A stretch of DNA of 32,021 bases from Bacillota bacterium (GTDB taxonomy: Bacteria; Bacillota; Dethiobacteria; DTU022). Of this stretch, positions 1 through 8,300 are shown piece by piece. Position 1 is the stretch's first letter. Each line of letters starts with the position of its first letter. The notes below the pieces were generated by a model. It searched no databases, had not been told where the DNA came from, and saw nothing but the letters and a program-made list of their open reading frames with translations. The position numbers were made by a program, and so were the translations under genes. The DNA is taken from NCBI GenBank assembly GCA_016874655.1, contig VGTO01000017.1, positions 1 to 32,021 of the forward strand, in the 5' to 3' direction.

Positions 1-21
1 AGTTAGCTTTAATCATTGTTG

Positions 22-85
22 ATAACCTCCGGTCTTATGATTTTTGTGCGTGTCCTAGCACACATTAATCATAACTGGAGGTTAT
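22..85 (+). repeat. Long imperfect inverted repeat, possible terminator
   Basis: ATAACCTCC at 22-30 pairs perfectly with GGAGGTTAT at 77-85. The inner parts also pair with small bulges (TTATGATT with AATCATAA, GTGCGTG with GCACAC), giving arms of nearly 28 nt around a short loop near 52-58. A T-rich stretch (TTATTTATTTTT) follows on the + strand, so it may terminate a gene lying left of the window. It could equally be a palindromic repeat unit. Which one cannot be decided without the left flank. Confidence 0.5.
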
Positions 86-280
86 TTATTTTTCAAAGAA
101 CGTTTTCACTCATTACAGGAATGCTTTGGTGTTCTATCGATTATACTATTTACAGATTTATATTGCAGGGCAGTCTTTCATACGAAATGCCACTGATTGA
201 TCAAAACACAGCGTCATAAATTCTACACTGTGCGGCTAAAACCTTTTTAATATTAAGGAATAAACAAACAAAGTAGGTTT

Positions 281-288
281 GTCGATAA
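281..288. repeat. Target-site duplication, left copy (GTCGATAA)
   Basis: GTCGATAA here is repeated in direct orientation at 1663-1670, just outside the right end of the IS element. With the preceding T both copies read TGTCGATAA, so the duplication is 8 or 9 bp. IS256-family elements usually duplicate 8-9 bp, so this fits and marks the element borders. Confidence 0.8.
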
Positions 289-1661
289 AGTTAAGCCCAT
301 ATAATTGTGTAAATTAGAGGAGCCACTTCTCCTCACCTTCGGTTAGAATGTAATTGCAGAAAAACAACCTAACTGGAGGGAGATTCGAAATGGCTCAGTA
401 CCAGATTACCGTAGATTCGCAAACTTTGCATCAACTATTTATGACTAAATCGAAAGACTCAGGAGTGTCAGCATTGCTGGAATCGGTATTAAACCAAATC
501 CTGGAGGCAGAAGCCACAGAGCAGCTAAAAGCGGAACCCTACGAGCGGACTGATGAACGTCAGGGTTATCGCAATGGTAGCTATCCCCATAAGTTGACCA
601 CCAGGGTGGGTACTTTGACCTTAAGGATTCCCCGCTTGCGCAATGGGAAGTTTTCGACGGAGATGTTTGCCCGCTACCAGAGAAGCGAGCAGGCCCTGGT
701 CTTAGCGATGATGGAGATGGTCATAAACGGGGTGTCAACCCGTAAAGTAACCCTCATCACAGAAGAACTCTGTGGCGCCCAGTTCTCCAAATCGACCGTC
801 TCCGAACTCTGTAAGAACTTAGACCCCTTAGTTGAATCCTGGAACCACCGGCCGTTGACAGAACACTACCCCTTCGTGGTAGTCGATGCCATGGTAACAA
901 AGGTCCGTGAAGAGGGCCGGGTGAGGATGAGAGGGCTGCTCTTAGCCTTTGGTGTGAACATTAAGGGTTACCGTGAGCTCCTGGGCTTCTGGGTCGGTGA
1001 CAGTGAATCTGAGGCCAGCTGGAGCGAGTTTTTCGCCGATCTGAAACGAAGAGGCTTAAGAGGGGTAGAGCTGATTGTCTCCGATCAGCATAGCGGCCTG
1101 GTCAAAGCAATCCGCACGCATTACCAGGGGGTAACCTGGCAGAGGTGCCAAACCCATTTCATGCGCAACATTTTAGATGCTACCCCTAAAACCCTTAAAG
1201 AAGAGCTCTATCCAAAGCTCAGGGCCATCCTTGATGCCCCAGATCTCCAAACAGCAAGGTTGTTGTTTTCAAAGACCGTTGAAACCTATCAGGACAAGAT
1301 ACCAAAAGCGATTAAAGTACTTGAAACCGGTTTTGATGATGCCACTGCTGTGCTGATCCTGCCTGAGAAATACCGTAAACGCCTGCGCACTTCTAATGCT
1401 ATGGAAAGGCTGATTGAGGAAGTGCGTCGCCGGGAAAGGGTGATCCGCATCTTTCCCAATCGTGAATCACTTACTCGGCTTCTCGGAGCGCTTCTAATCG
1501 AGTTTGACGAGAAGTGGGCCAGCGGCCGACGCTACTTCGATATGGCCGAATTTGAGTTGTGGCTGCAAGACCGGCCGGCTAATGCAAACAAAGTGACAAG
1601 GATCATGTGATATAAATGTTTCTAACCGAAAATATTTTTACACATAAAAAGGGACTTGATC
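289..1661 (+). mobile_element. Complete IS256-family insertion sequence
   Basis: The element is about 1373 bp, normal for IS256. It lies between direct repeats GTCGATAA (281-288 and 1663-1670). The ends form an imperfect inverted repeat of about 25 bp that matches best at its inner end (GTGTAAA at 307-313 against TTTACAC on the right). A perfect 11-bp subterminal inverted repeat, TTCGGTTAGAA at 338-348 and TTCTAACCGAA at 1620-1630, supports the borders. The single transposase gene is intact, so the copy may still be active. A small hairpin, GAGGAG-CCACTT-CTCCTC (317-334), precedes the gene. Confidence 0.85.
390..1610 (+). CDS. IS256-family transposase (Transposase_mut)
   Basis: This is a 406-aa DDE transposase that cuts and joins the ends of its own IS element. 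The start is the ATG at 390, preceded by GGAGGGAG with good spacing. An in-frame ATG at 354 has no such site. The N-terminal region (about 1-150) is the DNA-binding part, with the family signature of ERTDERQGYRNG followed by RIPRLRNG. Catalytic residues are D166 (VVVDAMV), D232 (IVSDQHSG) and E339 (SNAMERLIEE). The conserved CQTHFMRN motif lies between the second D and the E. Length is normal and I see no frameshift. It ends with TGA just inside the right terminal repeat and has no functional link to the glycan genes that follow. Confidence 0.95.
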   Translation: MAQYQITVDSQTLHQLFMTKSKDSGVSALLESVLNQILEAEATEQLKAEPYERTDERQGYRNGSYPHKLTTRVGTLTLRIPRLRNGKFSTEMFARYQRSEQALVLAMMEMVINGVSTRKVTLITEELCGAQFSKSTVSELCKNLDPLVESWNHRPLTEHYPFVVVDAMVTKVREEGRVRMRGLLLAFGVNIKGYRELLGFWVGDSESEASWSEFFADLKRRGLRGVELIVSDQHSGLVKAIRTHYQGVTWQRCQTHFMRNILDATPKTLKEELYPKLRAILDAPDLQTARLLFSKTVETYQDKIPKAIKVLETGFDDATAVLILPEKYRKRLRTSNAMERLIEEVRRRERVIRIFPNRESLTRLLGALLIEFDEKWASGRRYFDMAEFELWLQDRPANANKVTRIM

Positions 1662-1662
1662 T

Positions 1663-1670
1663 GTCGATAA
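1663..1670. repeat. Target-site duplication, right copy (GTCGATAA)
   Basis: This is the direct repeat of 281-288. The identity of the two copies suggests a fairly recent insertion, though eight bases are too few to date it. Confidence 0.8.
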
Positions 1671-1683
1671 TGAAAATAGAACG

Positions 1684-1711
1684 TTGTCTTTATGATGCAT
1701 TGTGCTATGAT
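1684..1711 (+). promoter_or_regulatory. Probable sigma-A promoter for the WecA-like gene
   Basis: TTGTCT at 1684-1689 and TATGAT at 1706-1711 are 16 bp apart, and a TG one base upstream of the -10 makes it an extended -10. It lies 14 bp past the IS duplication and about 50 nt before the start codon, so the IS has not separated this gene from its promoter. Confidence 0.55.
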
Positions 1712-1762
1712 TGTGTGTGAAGTTATCCGGGAAGAATTATTTCTTCAGGAAGGGGGATTTAG

Positions 1763-2815
1763 TTGGAACATACCTCAGCTTGGTATATCCTAATAATTAT
1801 CGTGCCATTTTGCACGGCTATTATTTTAACTCCTTTGATCACTAAGCTTGCTTTACGCTATGGAGTTCTCGATAAGCCAGCTTTTCATAAAACCCATGAT
1901 GAAGCAAAACCTCTTCTTGGCGGTGTTTCAATCTTTATTAGTTTTGCTATGATACTTCCATTTTTTCTTCCACTGGACAAGAAATTGATCTCGATGGTTG
2001 TGTCTACTTTAATATTGGTAATCACAGGTCTTTATGACGATCTTTACGATCTAAAACCCTTACTAAAACTAACTGCACAGGCAACTGCTGCTTCGATCGT
2101 TGTCCTTTGGAACGCAAACCTATTTCGTTTTTTTATTGAATATTTTTCTAATTATAACGTAAGTACTGCTATTGTTTACTTTTTAATTATCGGGTGGATT
2201 GTATTAATCATTAATGCTTTTAACTTGATTGATGGGATTGATGGATTGGCTGTGGGAACCGCTGCAATAATATTCCTGGCGATGGCTATTCTTTCAGCTT
2301 TTGATGGCGGGAGGATGAACATGCTGGGGGTTCAACTAATAGGTGCCGGAGCCTGTCTTGGTTTTCTTATTTATAATTATTATCCAGCAAGAGTGTACAT
2401 GGGAGATTCTGGTAGTATGCTCCTCGGGTTTGTCCTTGCTACCGTTCATCTGTATACAATAAAATATCCTTTTTCGGCTCAACTGGTTTTGGGCAGTATT
2501 TTTATATTTGCTTATCCTGCTCTTGATATTTCCTATGCTATTTACAGACGCATTTGCTACAGAAACTCTTTATTTACTGCTGATAAAGGTCATATCCATC
2601 ATGTGCTTCTCAGTTTTGGTTTTTCAGTTCCCAAAACAGTGTTAATAATATATGCTATAAATATTGTATTTGCATCGTTCGCAATATTACTGATGTACTT
2701 GAACATTCCCGTTCAATTTTTGTTCTTAATCGGAATAGTAACTGCTATATTAGTAATGATCCTTTTTAAATGGTTGATTATTGTCAGTAAAATAAATGGT
2801 ATCACTACTAAATAA
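1763..2815 (+). CDS. WecA/TagO-type undecaprenyl-phosphate sugar-1-phosphate transferase
   Basis: This 350-aa polytopic membrane enzyme transfers a UDP-sugar phosphate, usually GlcNAc-1-P, to undecaprenyl phosphate, the first membrane step in making teichoic acid, O-antigen-like or capsule glycans. The start is TTG at 1763, 5 nt after AGGAAGGGGG. Family motifs are all present: GLYDDLYDLKP (catalytic DD), NAFNLIDGIDGLAVG, YMGDSGSMLLG and the His motif DKGHIHH. Hydrophobic segments span nearly the whole protein (about 10-11 helices). This separates it from MraY, which lacks the exact IDGIDGL/GHIHH pattern. The PglK-like flippase follows after 57 nt, and glycosyltransferases lie opposite. The exact sugar cannot be read from sequence. 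Confidence 0.9.
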   Translation: MEHTSAWYILIIIVPFCTAIILTPLITKLALRYGVLDKPAFHKTHDEAKPLLGGVSIFISFAMILPFFLPLDKKLISMVVSTLILVITGLYDDLYDLKPLLKLTAQATAASIVVLWNANLFRFFIEYFSNYNVSTAIVYFLIIGWIVLIINAFNLIDGIDGLAVGTAAIIFLAMAILSAFDGGRMNMLGVQLIGAGACLGFLIYNYYPARVYMGDSGSMLLGFVLATVHLYTIKYPFSAQLVLGSIFIFAYPALDISYAIYRRICYRNSLFTADKGHIHHVLLSFGFSVPKTVLIIYAINIVFASFAILLMYLNIPVQFLFLIGIVTAILVMILFKWLIIVSKINGITTK

Positions 2816-2872
2816 AAAAGAGTCTGGTCCCTCTATTTATGCGACCAGTTAAAGCGAAGAAAGGTTAAGCAG

Positions 2873-4687
2873 ATGATCAGTCTGATCAATAAACTTTTTA
2901 AGATATTGACTGCCCGGGAAAAATTTCAGCTGGCAGCTTTATTGCTGGCGATGATAATAACTGCATTTACACAAACTCTCGGCATCGCCTCAGTATTTCC
3001 CTTTATCACCCTGATCATGCAACCCAATCTGATTTTCGAAAACCGTTGGTTATATTGGACTTACCAGACATTCAATTTCAGCAGCGCAGTCAGCTTTATC
3101 ATATTTGCCGGAATTACCATGTTTATTATCATTGTTGTTTCCAATATGATCTCAGCTTTCACCACCTGGCTAAACTTTCGATTTGTCTGGATGAACAACC
3201 ACCGCCTTTCAAGGCGATTGCTCGAAAAATACCTCTCCATGCCCTATCCCTATTTCTTGAATAAAAACAGCTCTGAACTGAGTAAGAATGTGCTTGCAGA
3301 CGTTTCCCAGCTAACAGGAAGCTTTATGATACCGCTGATGAACATCGCCAGCAGGGGCCTGGCAGCCATATTTATCTTTACAATGCTGCTGTGGATTAAC
3401 GCTCTTGCCTCAATCCTGACCATCCTTATTATTGGCGGTGCCTATGCGTTAATCTACTGGAGGGTTAACAAGAATCTTAAGCAACGGGGCGAACAAAGTC
3501 TGGCAGCTAACCTTTATCGTTTTAAAGTGGTGCTTGAGGCGTTTGGCGGGATTAAGGACATTAAAGTTCTGAATCGCGAAGATTACTTTCTTGATCAATA
3601 TACTCATCATTCTTACCGGTTTGCCAGACATAACTCCTGGAACGCGGTAATCAGCCAGTTGCCGCGCTTTGCCCTCGAAGCGATTGCTTTCGGGGGGGTG
3701 ATAATATTTGTGTTAGTTCTATTGATTCAACGAGGTGAAGCGACCCAGGTGATTCCGCTGGCAAGTGTATTTGCTTTTGCCGGATACAGGCTGATGTTCG
3801 CTATGCAGGAAATATTTTCTTGTTTTACCCAGATGCAGTTTAGCCGTGCCTTATTCGATCGTATTTATGCTGATTTTACGACTCCGGATCAAGAAGGCGC
3901 CCTAACGGTTGCTCAAATTCTAAAAGATCCTAACGGTATTGTCTTTAATCATGAGATTGTTTTAAATAATATTTCGTTTACCTATCAAAATACTGAGCAA
4001 CCTGTAGTAAGTGAGATTAACCTGGTTATTAAGAAGAACAGTTCCGTAGCCCTGGTTGGCGCAACCGGGGCAGGCAAAACTACACTGGTTGATATCATGA
4101 TCGGGCTGATGCTGCCGCAGCAGGGTACGATGCTGATTGATCAGCTGCCACTTACCAGCGAAAACGTACGTAGCTGGCAGCGAAAGATCGGTTATGTATC
4201 GCAACACATTTATCTTACCGATGATACCGTAACCCGCAATATTGCTTTCGGCATCCCGGATCAATCAATTGATCATGAAAAAGTAGTGCAGTCTGCCCGC
4301 TTGGCTAATATTGACAAATTTATTGAGAACGATTTGCCTGCTGGGTACAAGACGATTATCGGAGAACATGGGGTCCGGCTCTCCGGAGGGCAGCGTCAGC
4401 GGCTCGGTGTTGCCCGCGCTTTCTACCATGATCCGGAAGTACTGGTATTTGATGAAGCAACAAGCGCCCTTGATGGTGTTACTGAAGATGCTGTCCTTGC
4501 TTCTATTTTGAGCACCGCAAGCTCAAAAACGCTGATTATTATCGCTCATCGCCTGACGACAATTAAAAACTGTGATTGGGTGTACATGATGGATCAGGGC
4601 CGGATTATAGCTTCCGGCACCTATGACACCCTACTGGCTGACAACAAGATGTTCAGGGCCATGGCCAAAGTTGGCAAACTAAAATAA
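2873..4687 (+). CDS. PglK-like ABC flippase for lipid-linked oligosaccharide
   Basis: This 604-aa half-transporter has a transmembrane domain (about 1-330, six helices) fused to an ATPase domain (about 355-600). The N-terminus, with its LGIASVFPFITL segment, resembles Campylobacter PglK, which flips undecaprenyl-linked oligosaccharide outward. ATPase motifs are intact: Walker A GATGAGKT at 396-403, signature LSGGQ at 503-507, Walker B ending in D527-E528 and the switch His at 559. A homodimer in the inner membrane is expected. The gene sits 57 nt after the WecA-like gene and converges on a glycosyltransferase operon, so its cargo is probably the glycan those enzymes build. A general MsbA-type lipid or drug exporter is a weaker alternative. 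Confidence 0.88.
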   Translation: MISLINKLFKILTAREKFQLAALLLAMIITAFTQTLGIASVFPFITLIMQPNLIFENRWLYWTYQTFNFSSAVSFIIFAGITMFIIIVVSNMISAFTTWLNFRFVWMNNHRLSRRLLEKYLSMPYPYFLNKNSSELSKNVLADVSQLTGSFMIPLMNIASRGLAAIFIFTMLLWINALASILTILIIGGAYALIYWRVNKNLKQRGEQSLAANLYRFKVVLEAFGGIKDIKVLNREDYFLDQYTHHSYRFARHNSWNAVISQLPRFALEAIAFGGVIIFVLVLLIQRGEATQVIPLASVFAFAGYRLMFAMQEIFSCFTQMQFSRALFDRIYADFTTPDQEGALTVAQILKDPNGIVFNHEIVLNNISFTYQNTEQPVVSEINLVIKKNSSVALVGATGAGKTTLVDIMIGLMLPQQGTMLIDQLPLTSENVRSWQRKIGYVSQHIYLTDDTVTRNIAFGIPDQSIDHEKVVQSARLANIDKFIENDLPAGYKTIIGEHGVRLSGGQRQRLGVARAFYHDPEVLVFDEATSALDGVTEDAVLASILSTASSKTLIIIAHRLTTIKNCDWVYMMDQGRIIASGTYDTLLADNKMFRAMAKVGKLK

Positions 4688-4702
4688 TGCTGTTACTATT
4701 GG

Positions 4703-5917
4703 CTATATTTGTTCTACTATTCTTTGGAACAGGAATTTGCTTTTTTCTATGCTGTGCTCATTAAGAAAAAGTAGGTGTGATTTTTTTTTCAGGATTACTT
4801 TATCCTCAATTGACAAGCCGGTATAATGTTCCAGGGAGTCAATGAATTTGTTTGCACAATCGGCACGGTAACCACTTTCCCGATCTTTAATATTGTAACC
4901 GGTTAAGGCATGGCTGGTTCCGATTACCGGCAAACCGTAAGACAGTGCTTCGGCCACTTTAACCTTCATACCGGCACCGAAAAAAATCGGTGCCAGGTAG
5001 ATCGAGGCTTTTTTAAAATATGGTTTTATGTTTCGGGGAGAATCTATAAGAACGACATTTTTATGGCAGGATGCCAGTGACCGAATTTCCTTCCCCGGTT
5101 TGGAACCGGCAACTACCAGTCTATAATCTCTGCTGATACGATGATTGTCAGCCAGCAATTTTTGCCATACCTGCTTAATAAACCAGGCAGCGCCGTCGGC
5201 ATTTGGACCAAACCACAGTGACCCGGTAATTAAAAGGTAGGGATCATTCGCTTCATCTTCAATAAATTCAGCCGGGGAAAGCGCTAAAAGGCAAGGTTGC
5301 TCGAGCGCAACCGGAATAACTTCCACTCTTTTTTGATCAGGATTTGCGGGATAGAGTTCAGTTAACCTTTTCTTATCTTTATCAGTAAGACAGATAATGC
5401 AGTCCGCGCTGAACAGGCATCTGCTCTCCTGCCGGGTAATGAAATAGCGTTTGATTAATGAACGAAGGCTGTTCTGAAAGCTCTTTCTCTCTATTACCCG
5501 GTTTAAATAATAATCCTTTTCAACATTATGGACTCTGACAACTAGTTTCTTATTCTTTTTCTTTGCCTGCAGGGCTATAAAACCAGATCTTGAATACTCC
5601 AGGTAAACAAGATCATAAGCATCCCAGTTGAGATTAGCTGATTTGGCTAACCAACTCCTGTAGTAGCCGGTTGTAATCCCCTTGACCAGCGACTGTGCTA
5701 TCCCGGCACAGCTTTTATCGTGTTTAAGTATATAAACCCGGTTAAGTTTTTGTTTAAGAGCTTCATCGAATATTTCCGGGCCCAGGTAATCAAGCTCTGC
5801 AAAACCTGCCAGAGATAGGAGTGATTGCCTGACCACTAACCCACCGCCTGACAAGCCATTTGGGGGCTCAAGGGTTATGAATAAAATCTTAATAGTACTG
5901 GTTCCTCCTTGCCACAC
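4703..5917 (-). CDS. GT4-family glycosyltransferase
   Basis: This is a GT-B fold glycosyltransferase of about 400 aa, third gene of the - strand glycan operon. It should transfer a sugar from a nucleotide-sugar to a lipid-linked or growing glycan. The N-terminal domain starts with KILFITLEPPNG and a glycine-rich GLSGGGLV acceptor-side loop. The C-terminal domain has the donor-binding FGAGMKVKVAEALSYGLP pattern that carries the second conserved Glu. The start is unclear. GTG at 5917 lies 11 nt after the upstream stop with no binding site, while AAGGAGG sits inside the frame and would place initiation at an ATT codon (5893), giving 396 aa. It ends in TAG, 15 nt from the end of the flippase gene. 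Donor and acceptor are unknown. Confidence 0.85.
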   Translation of the reverse strand: MWQGGTSTIKILFITLEPPNGLSGGGLVVRQSLLSLAGFAELDYLGPEIFDEALKQKLNRVYILKHDKSCAGIAQSLVKGITTGYYRSWLAKSANLNWDAYDLVYLEYSRSGFIALQAKKKNKKLVVRVHNVEKDYYLNRVIERKSFQNSLRSLIKRYFITRQESRCLFSADCIICLTDKDKKRLTELYPANPDQKRVEVIPVALEQPCLLALSPAEFIEDEANDPYLLITGSLWFGPNADGAAWFIKQVWQKLLADNHRISRDYRLVVAGSKPGKEIRSLASCHKNVVLIDSPRNIKPYFKKASIYLAPIFFGAGMKVKVAEALSYGLPVIGTSHALTGYNIKDRESGYRADCANKFIDSLEHYTGLSIEDKVILKKKSHLLFLNEHSIEKSKFLFQRIVEQI

Positions 5918-5928
5918 AGATCAGAGAA

Positions 5929-7077
5929 TTAGAGCCGATAGGTTTTATCTACCAGGTCTTCCCCAATTTTTGCCCATGAATAATTACACCGGAGATGATC
6001 GTGAAGATTACCGCCCATCCGGGCAAGCTGATTCTTACTAATTCGTTCACTGATATATTTTAGTTTTTCTGCGTAATCTTCACTATTGTTATCGACCAGG
6101 AAACTGTTTTCGCCATCGACCAAATACTCTTCGATCGCCCCGGCTCTTGTAGAGAGGACGGGCTTCTTAAATTCTGCAGCAGTAAAAATAACTCCGCTCA
6201 TACTGGCATCTCTGTAAGGCAACAATACAAGCTGAGAATGATCCAGAAGATAATTTAGCAGATTGTCTTCAACGAAGTGATCGATATATAAAATATTGTT
6301 GCAAGCAATGATGTCAGATTCGATTTCTTTAAGCTCTTTGTAGCCGTTGCCTTTCTTACCCGCTATGATCAAGAGATGCTTCCGCATATCTTTGAAGTTA
6401 TCAAGCCAAATTTTTGCCAGGCGATCTACACCTTTATTGTAAAAAATATTGCCAAAGAATATGAAAATCATTTCCGGTTCTTTCAGTTTCGCATGGATAT
6501 CTTGACTGATCAGGTTTTTATCGAAGCTCAGGTTTTGTTCTGTAAATGGTCCATGCCGTTGAATGCTCACTTTGCCTTTACAATCTTTAAAAAGGTCGGA
6601 TAGTTCCTGCCTGATTATTTCGCCGTGAACCACTATTTTATCAACCTTGCTGTAGATCTTGCTTAGGTCATTGTAGTGTTTCGTTCCGCTTCGGTGAGGG
6701 AGTACATTATGCGCAGTGAAGATTACTTTGGGGCCAAGTTTCTTTATGTGAGTTAAAAAAAATATATCTGATTTATAATGCAGTAACCACTGAACATGCA
6801 CCAGATCATAACTGTTTTTTTTTAACTCTCTTAATAGAGCAATATAGGCCCCGTAGTACTCACAAATACGTACGAAATCCCGCATAAAGCTCTGTCTCAT
6901 CTTTTCTGATCTTTTGAAAAAAACCCGCTTTATGGGGTAGCTAAAATCATCTTCCTGCGGGAAATGATAATTTGTCCACAAAGTAAGATCACAGTATTTA
7001 GCGATACTCGTGCACAGACCATTGGTATAATGGTACATATTATAAGTGCCCCAGGGATCAACCATTATTACCTTCAT
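5929..7077 (-). CDS. GT4-family glycosyltransferase
   Basis: This is the second gene of the - strand glycan operon, about 382 aa. The N-terminus (MKVIMVDPWGTYNMYHYTNG) and DLVHVQW segment are the acceptor domain. FFGNIFYNKGVDRL begins the donor domain, and LLPYRDASMSGVIFTAAEFKKPVL carries the EX7E-like region near the C-terminus. It has no transmembrane segment and likely works at the inner face of the membrane. The ATG at 7077 starts the conserved strand. An in-frame GTG at 7086 is a possible alternative because AGGAA lies just before it. The gene starts 20 nt after the GT2 stop, so the two are probably co-transcribed. The sugar specificity is not known. Confidence 0.85.
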   Translation of the reverse strand: MKVIMVDPWGTYNMYHYTNGLCTSIAKYCDLTLWTNYHFPQEDDFSYPIKRVFFKRSEKMRQSFMRDFVRICEYYGAYIALLRELKKNSYDLVHVQWLLHYKSDIFFLTHIKKLGPKVIFTAHNVLPHRSGTKHYNDLSKIYSKVDKIVVHGEIIRQELSDLFKDCKGKVSIQRHGPFTEQNLSFDKNLISQDIHAKLKEPEMIFIFFGNIFYNKGVDRLAKIWLDNFKDMRKHLLIIAGKKGNGYKELKEIESDIIACNNILYIDHFVEDNLLNYLLDHSQLVLLPYRDASMSGVIFTAAEFKKPVLSTRAGAIEEYLVDGENSFLVDNNSEDYAEKLKYISERISKNQLARMGGNLHDHLRCNYSWAKIGEDLVDKTYRL

Positions 7078-7097
7078 GCCGGCCACCAGGTTCCTAT

Positions 7098-8126
7098 CTA
7101 AGAGGGATAGCTTTCGCTATCCTCTATTATTGCCTGCTTAGGGTTATATTTTAATCCCGCTATAGAGCCGAAACCATAAGCCAGGTGATTAAGCGGGTAA
7201 AGTAAGAAGATCAAAATTGCTTCTTTAAAACCATCCGCCAATTTAAAGGAGAAAATAACACTGAGCAGCAGGTAAGCGGCCAGCTCGGTCAGGAGTAACC
7301 ACTTGAAAAAGGGTACGAAAAAAGCCAAAATCGGAAGCAGGAGCAGCGATAACACGAAAATAAAAGGGATTAGGTGCCTTAGAGACATGGTGCCCAGAGA
7401 CATTTTAGCTGTTATGATATTCCACTTTCCTTTTTGATAACTCTGCTCTAAAATACCCGGGATGGTGCTTCTGCAATGATAAACTAATTTGATATCTGAA
7501 TCTAAATAAATCTTGCCCCCTTTTTTTCTGATCCGGTAATTCAATTCATAGTCCTGTCTCCTTGTTAACCGTTCGTCATAAAAACCATACTTGATGAAGG
7601 TGGATCGCTTAAATGCCCCGAAAGGGACTGTGTCCACGAAGCCGGAAGAGGCATTAATCCGAAAGCTTGCATTTCCTACCCCGAAAACCGAAGAGAGAAC
7701 CTTGGCATATGCTCTGCCAACAGTGCCGGAACCCCGGGTCATCAGCAACCCTCCGACATTATCAGCGCCGGTTCTTTTTAGGGTAGCAATACACTTTGAA
7801 ACATAATTATCAGGATATTCTGCGTGTCCGTCCAGCCGAATAATATAGTGGCCCGCGGCATTTCTGATGCCAATATTCATAGCATAGGGCACTGTTTTTT
7901 TCGAGTTTTCAAAGTACTTTATGGTAGATGGGTATTCTTTATTATACTTTTTAATAATCTCTTTTGTTTGATCATTGGAAAGGCCATCGATCAGCAGTGC
8001 TTCCATTTTTTCCAGCGGATAATCCTGCTTTAGGACAGACTGGATACACTTTTCAATGAACTTTGCTTCATTCCTGACTGGAATAACTAATGATACCTGA
8101 TCGAAAAGCTTGATTTTATCCGTCAT
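7098..8126 (-). CDS. GT2-family glycosyltransferase, ExoA-like
   Basis: This is the first gene of the - strand glycan operon, 342 aa from the ATG at 8126. The N-terminal GT-A domain has VSLVIPVRNEAKFI, the LIDGLSNDQT acidic loop and a metal-binding RLDGHAEYP (DXD-like) motif. TRRQDYELNYRIRKKG supplies the catalytic ED-type acid region. Two or more hydrophobic helices follow at the C-terminus (about residues 250-320), so the enzyme is membrane-anchored. The overall order matches succinoglycan ExoA-type transferases, which extend undecaprenyl-linked saccharides. AGGGTGG precedes the chosen ATG. A TTG at 8162 is possible but has no binding site and would lie about 20 nt from the predicted transcription start. 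It ends in TAG within a hairpin. Confidence 0.88.
   Translation of the reverse strand: MTDKIKLFDQVSLVIPVRNEAKFIEKCIQSVLKQDYPLEKMEALLIDGLSNDQTKEIIKKYNKEYPSTIKYFENSKKTVPYAMNIGIRNAAGHYIIRLDGHAEYPDNYVSKCIATLKRTGADNVGGLLMTRGSGTVGRAYAKVLSSVFGVGNASFRINASSGFVDTVPFGAFKRSTFIKYGFYDERLTRRQDYELNYRIRKKGGKIYLDSDIKLVYHCRSTIPGILEQSYQKGKWNIITAKMSLGTMSLRHLIPFIFVLSLLLLPILAFFVPFFKWLLLTELAAYLLLSVIFSFKLADGFKEAILIFLLYPLNHLAYGFGSIAGLKYNPKQAIIEDSESYPS
7101..7125 (-). other. Hairpin with GAAA tetraloop at gene junction
   Basis: On the - strand the last codons of the GT2 gene fold as AGAGGATAGC-GAAA-GCTATCCCTCT, a stem of about 10 bp with one bulge and a GNRA loop. No U-run follows, so it is not an intrinsic terminator. 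It may protect or mark a processing point between the two glycosyltransferase cistrons. Confidence 0.4.
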
Positions 8127-8165
8127 ACTTAGTATTTCCACCCTGGGATTATAAAATATCAAATA

Positions 8166-8181
8166 AGGCTCGTTCGAGCCT
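8166..8181 (-). other. Small palindrome in the GT operon leader
   Basis: AGGCTCGTTCGAGCCT forms a 6-7 bp stem. It would lie at the very 5' end of the glycosyltransferase transcript if the predicted -10 box at 8188-8193 is used. A 5'-terminal stem may stabilise the mRNA; a protein-binding site is an alternative. Confidence 0.35.
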
Positions 8182-8187
8182 GTCCGT

Positions 8188-8216
8188 ATTATATTTCAAA
8201 AATTACAATAAGTGAA
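8188..8216 (-). promoter_or_regulatory. Probable promoter of the glycosyltransferase operon
   Basis: Read on the - strand, TTCACT (8216-8211) and TATAAT (8193-8188) are 17 bp apart. The -10 is perfect and the -35 is weak. It drives away from the DUF5320 promoter, making this a divergent control region. Confidence 0.5.
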
Positions 8217-8259
8217 TCGCAAATATTTTTTAAAAACTGCGAGATTATCAAAAATGTTA

Positions 8260-8287
8260 TTGACATATGTCAGAATACCTGTATGAT
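8260..8287 (+). promoter_or_regulatory. Strong sigma-A promoter of the DUF5320-DUF134-NifX operon
   Basis: TTGACA at 8260-8265 and TATGAT at 8282-8287 are separated by 16 bp. The -35 is a perfect consensus. Its last four bases lie inside a palindrome (8262-8271) that recurs just downstream of the start site, so the promoter is probably repressed by a dimeric regulator. Confidence 0.75.
8262..8271. promoter_or_regulatory. Operator palindrome 1 (GACATATGTC)
   Basis: This perfect 10-bp palindrome, 12 bp if the flanking T and A are counted, overlaps the -35 box and spacer. A bound protein would block RNA polymerase. An identical copy lies at 8301-8310. Confidence 0.65.
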
Positions 8288-8300
8288 AGAAGTTGAAAGC

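Larger units (their letters stand above)
1..288. other. Gene-poor left edge, no supported gene
   Basis: This stretch before the insertion sequence holds a long imperfect hairpin (22-85) but no convincing gene. A 67-codon open frame at 16-219 has no ribosome binding site, matches no family I know and partly reads through the hairpin, so I do not call it. The region is AT-rich. Its right end carries one copy of the target duplication of the neighbouring IS element. Confidence 0.6.

Noticed and set aside
16-219. 67-codon open frame at the left edge
   Set aside because: There is no binding site and no recognisable family, and it runs through a long inverted repeat.
2826-2850. CTGGTC/GACCAG hairpin between the WecA-like and flippase genes as a terminator
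   Set aside because: The stem is only 6 bp and no U-run follows.
4688-4702. Terminator between the flippase and the convergent glycosyltransferase
   Set aside because: Only 15 bp separate the stops and no stem-loop is visible there.
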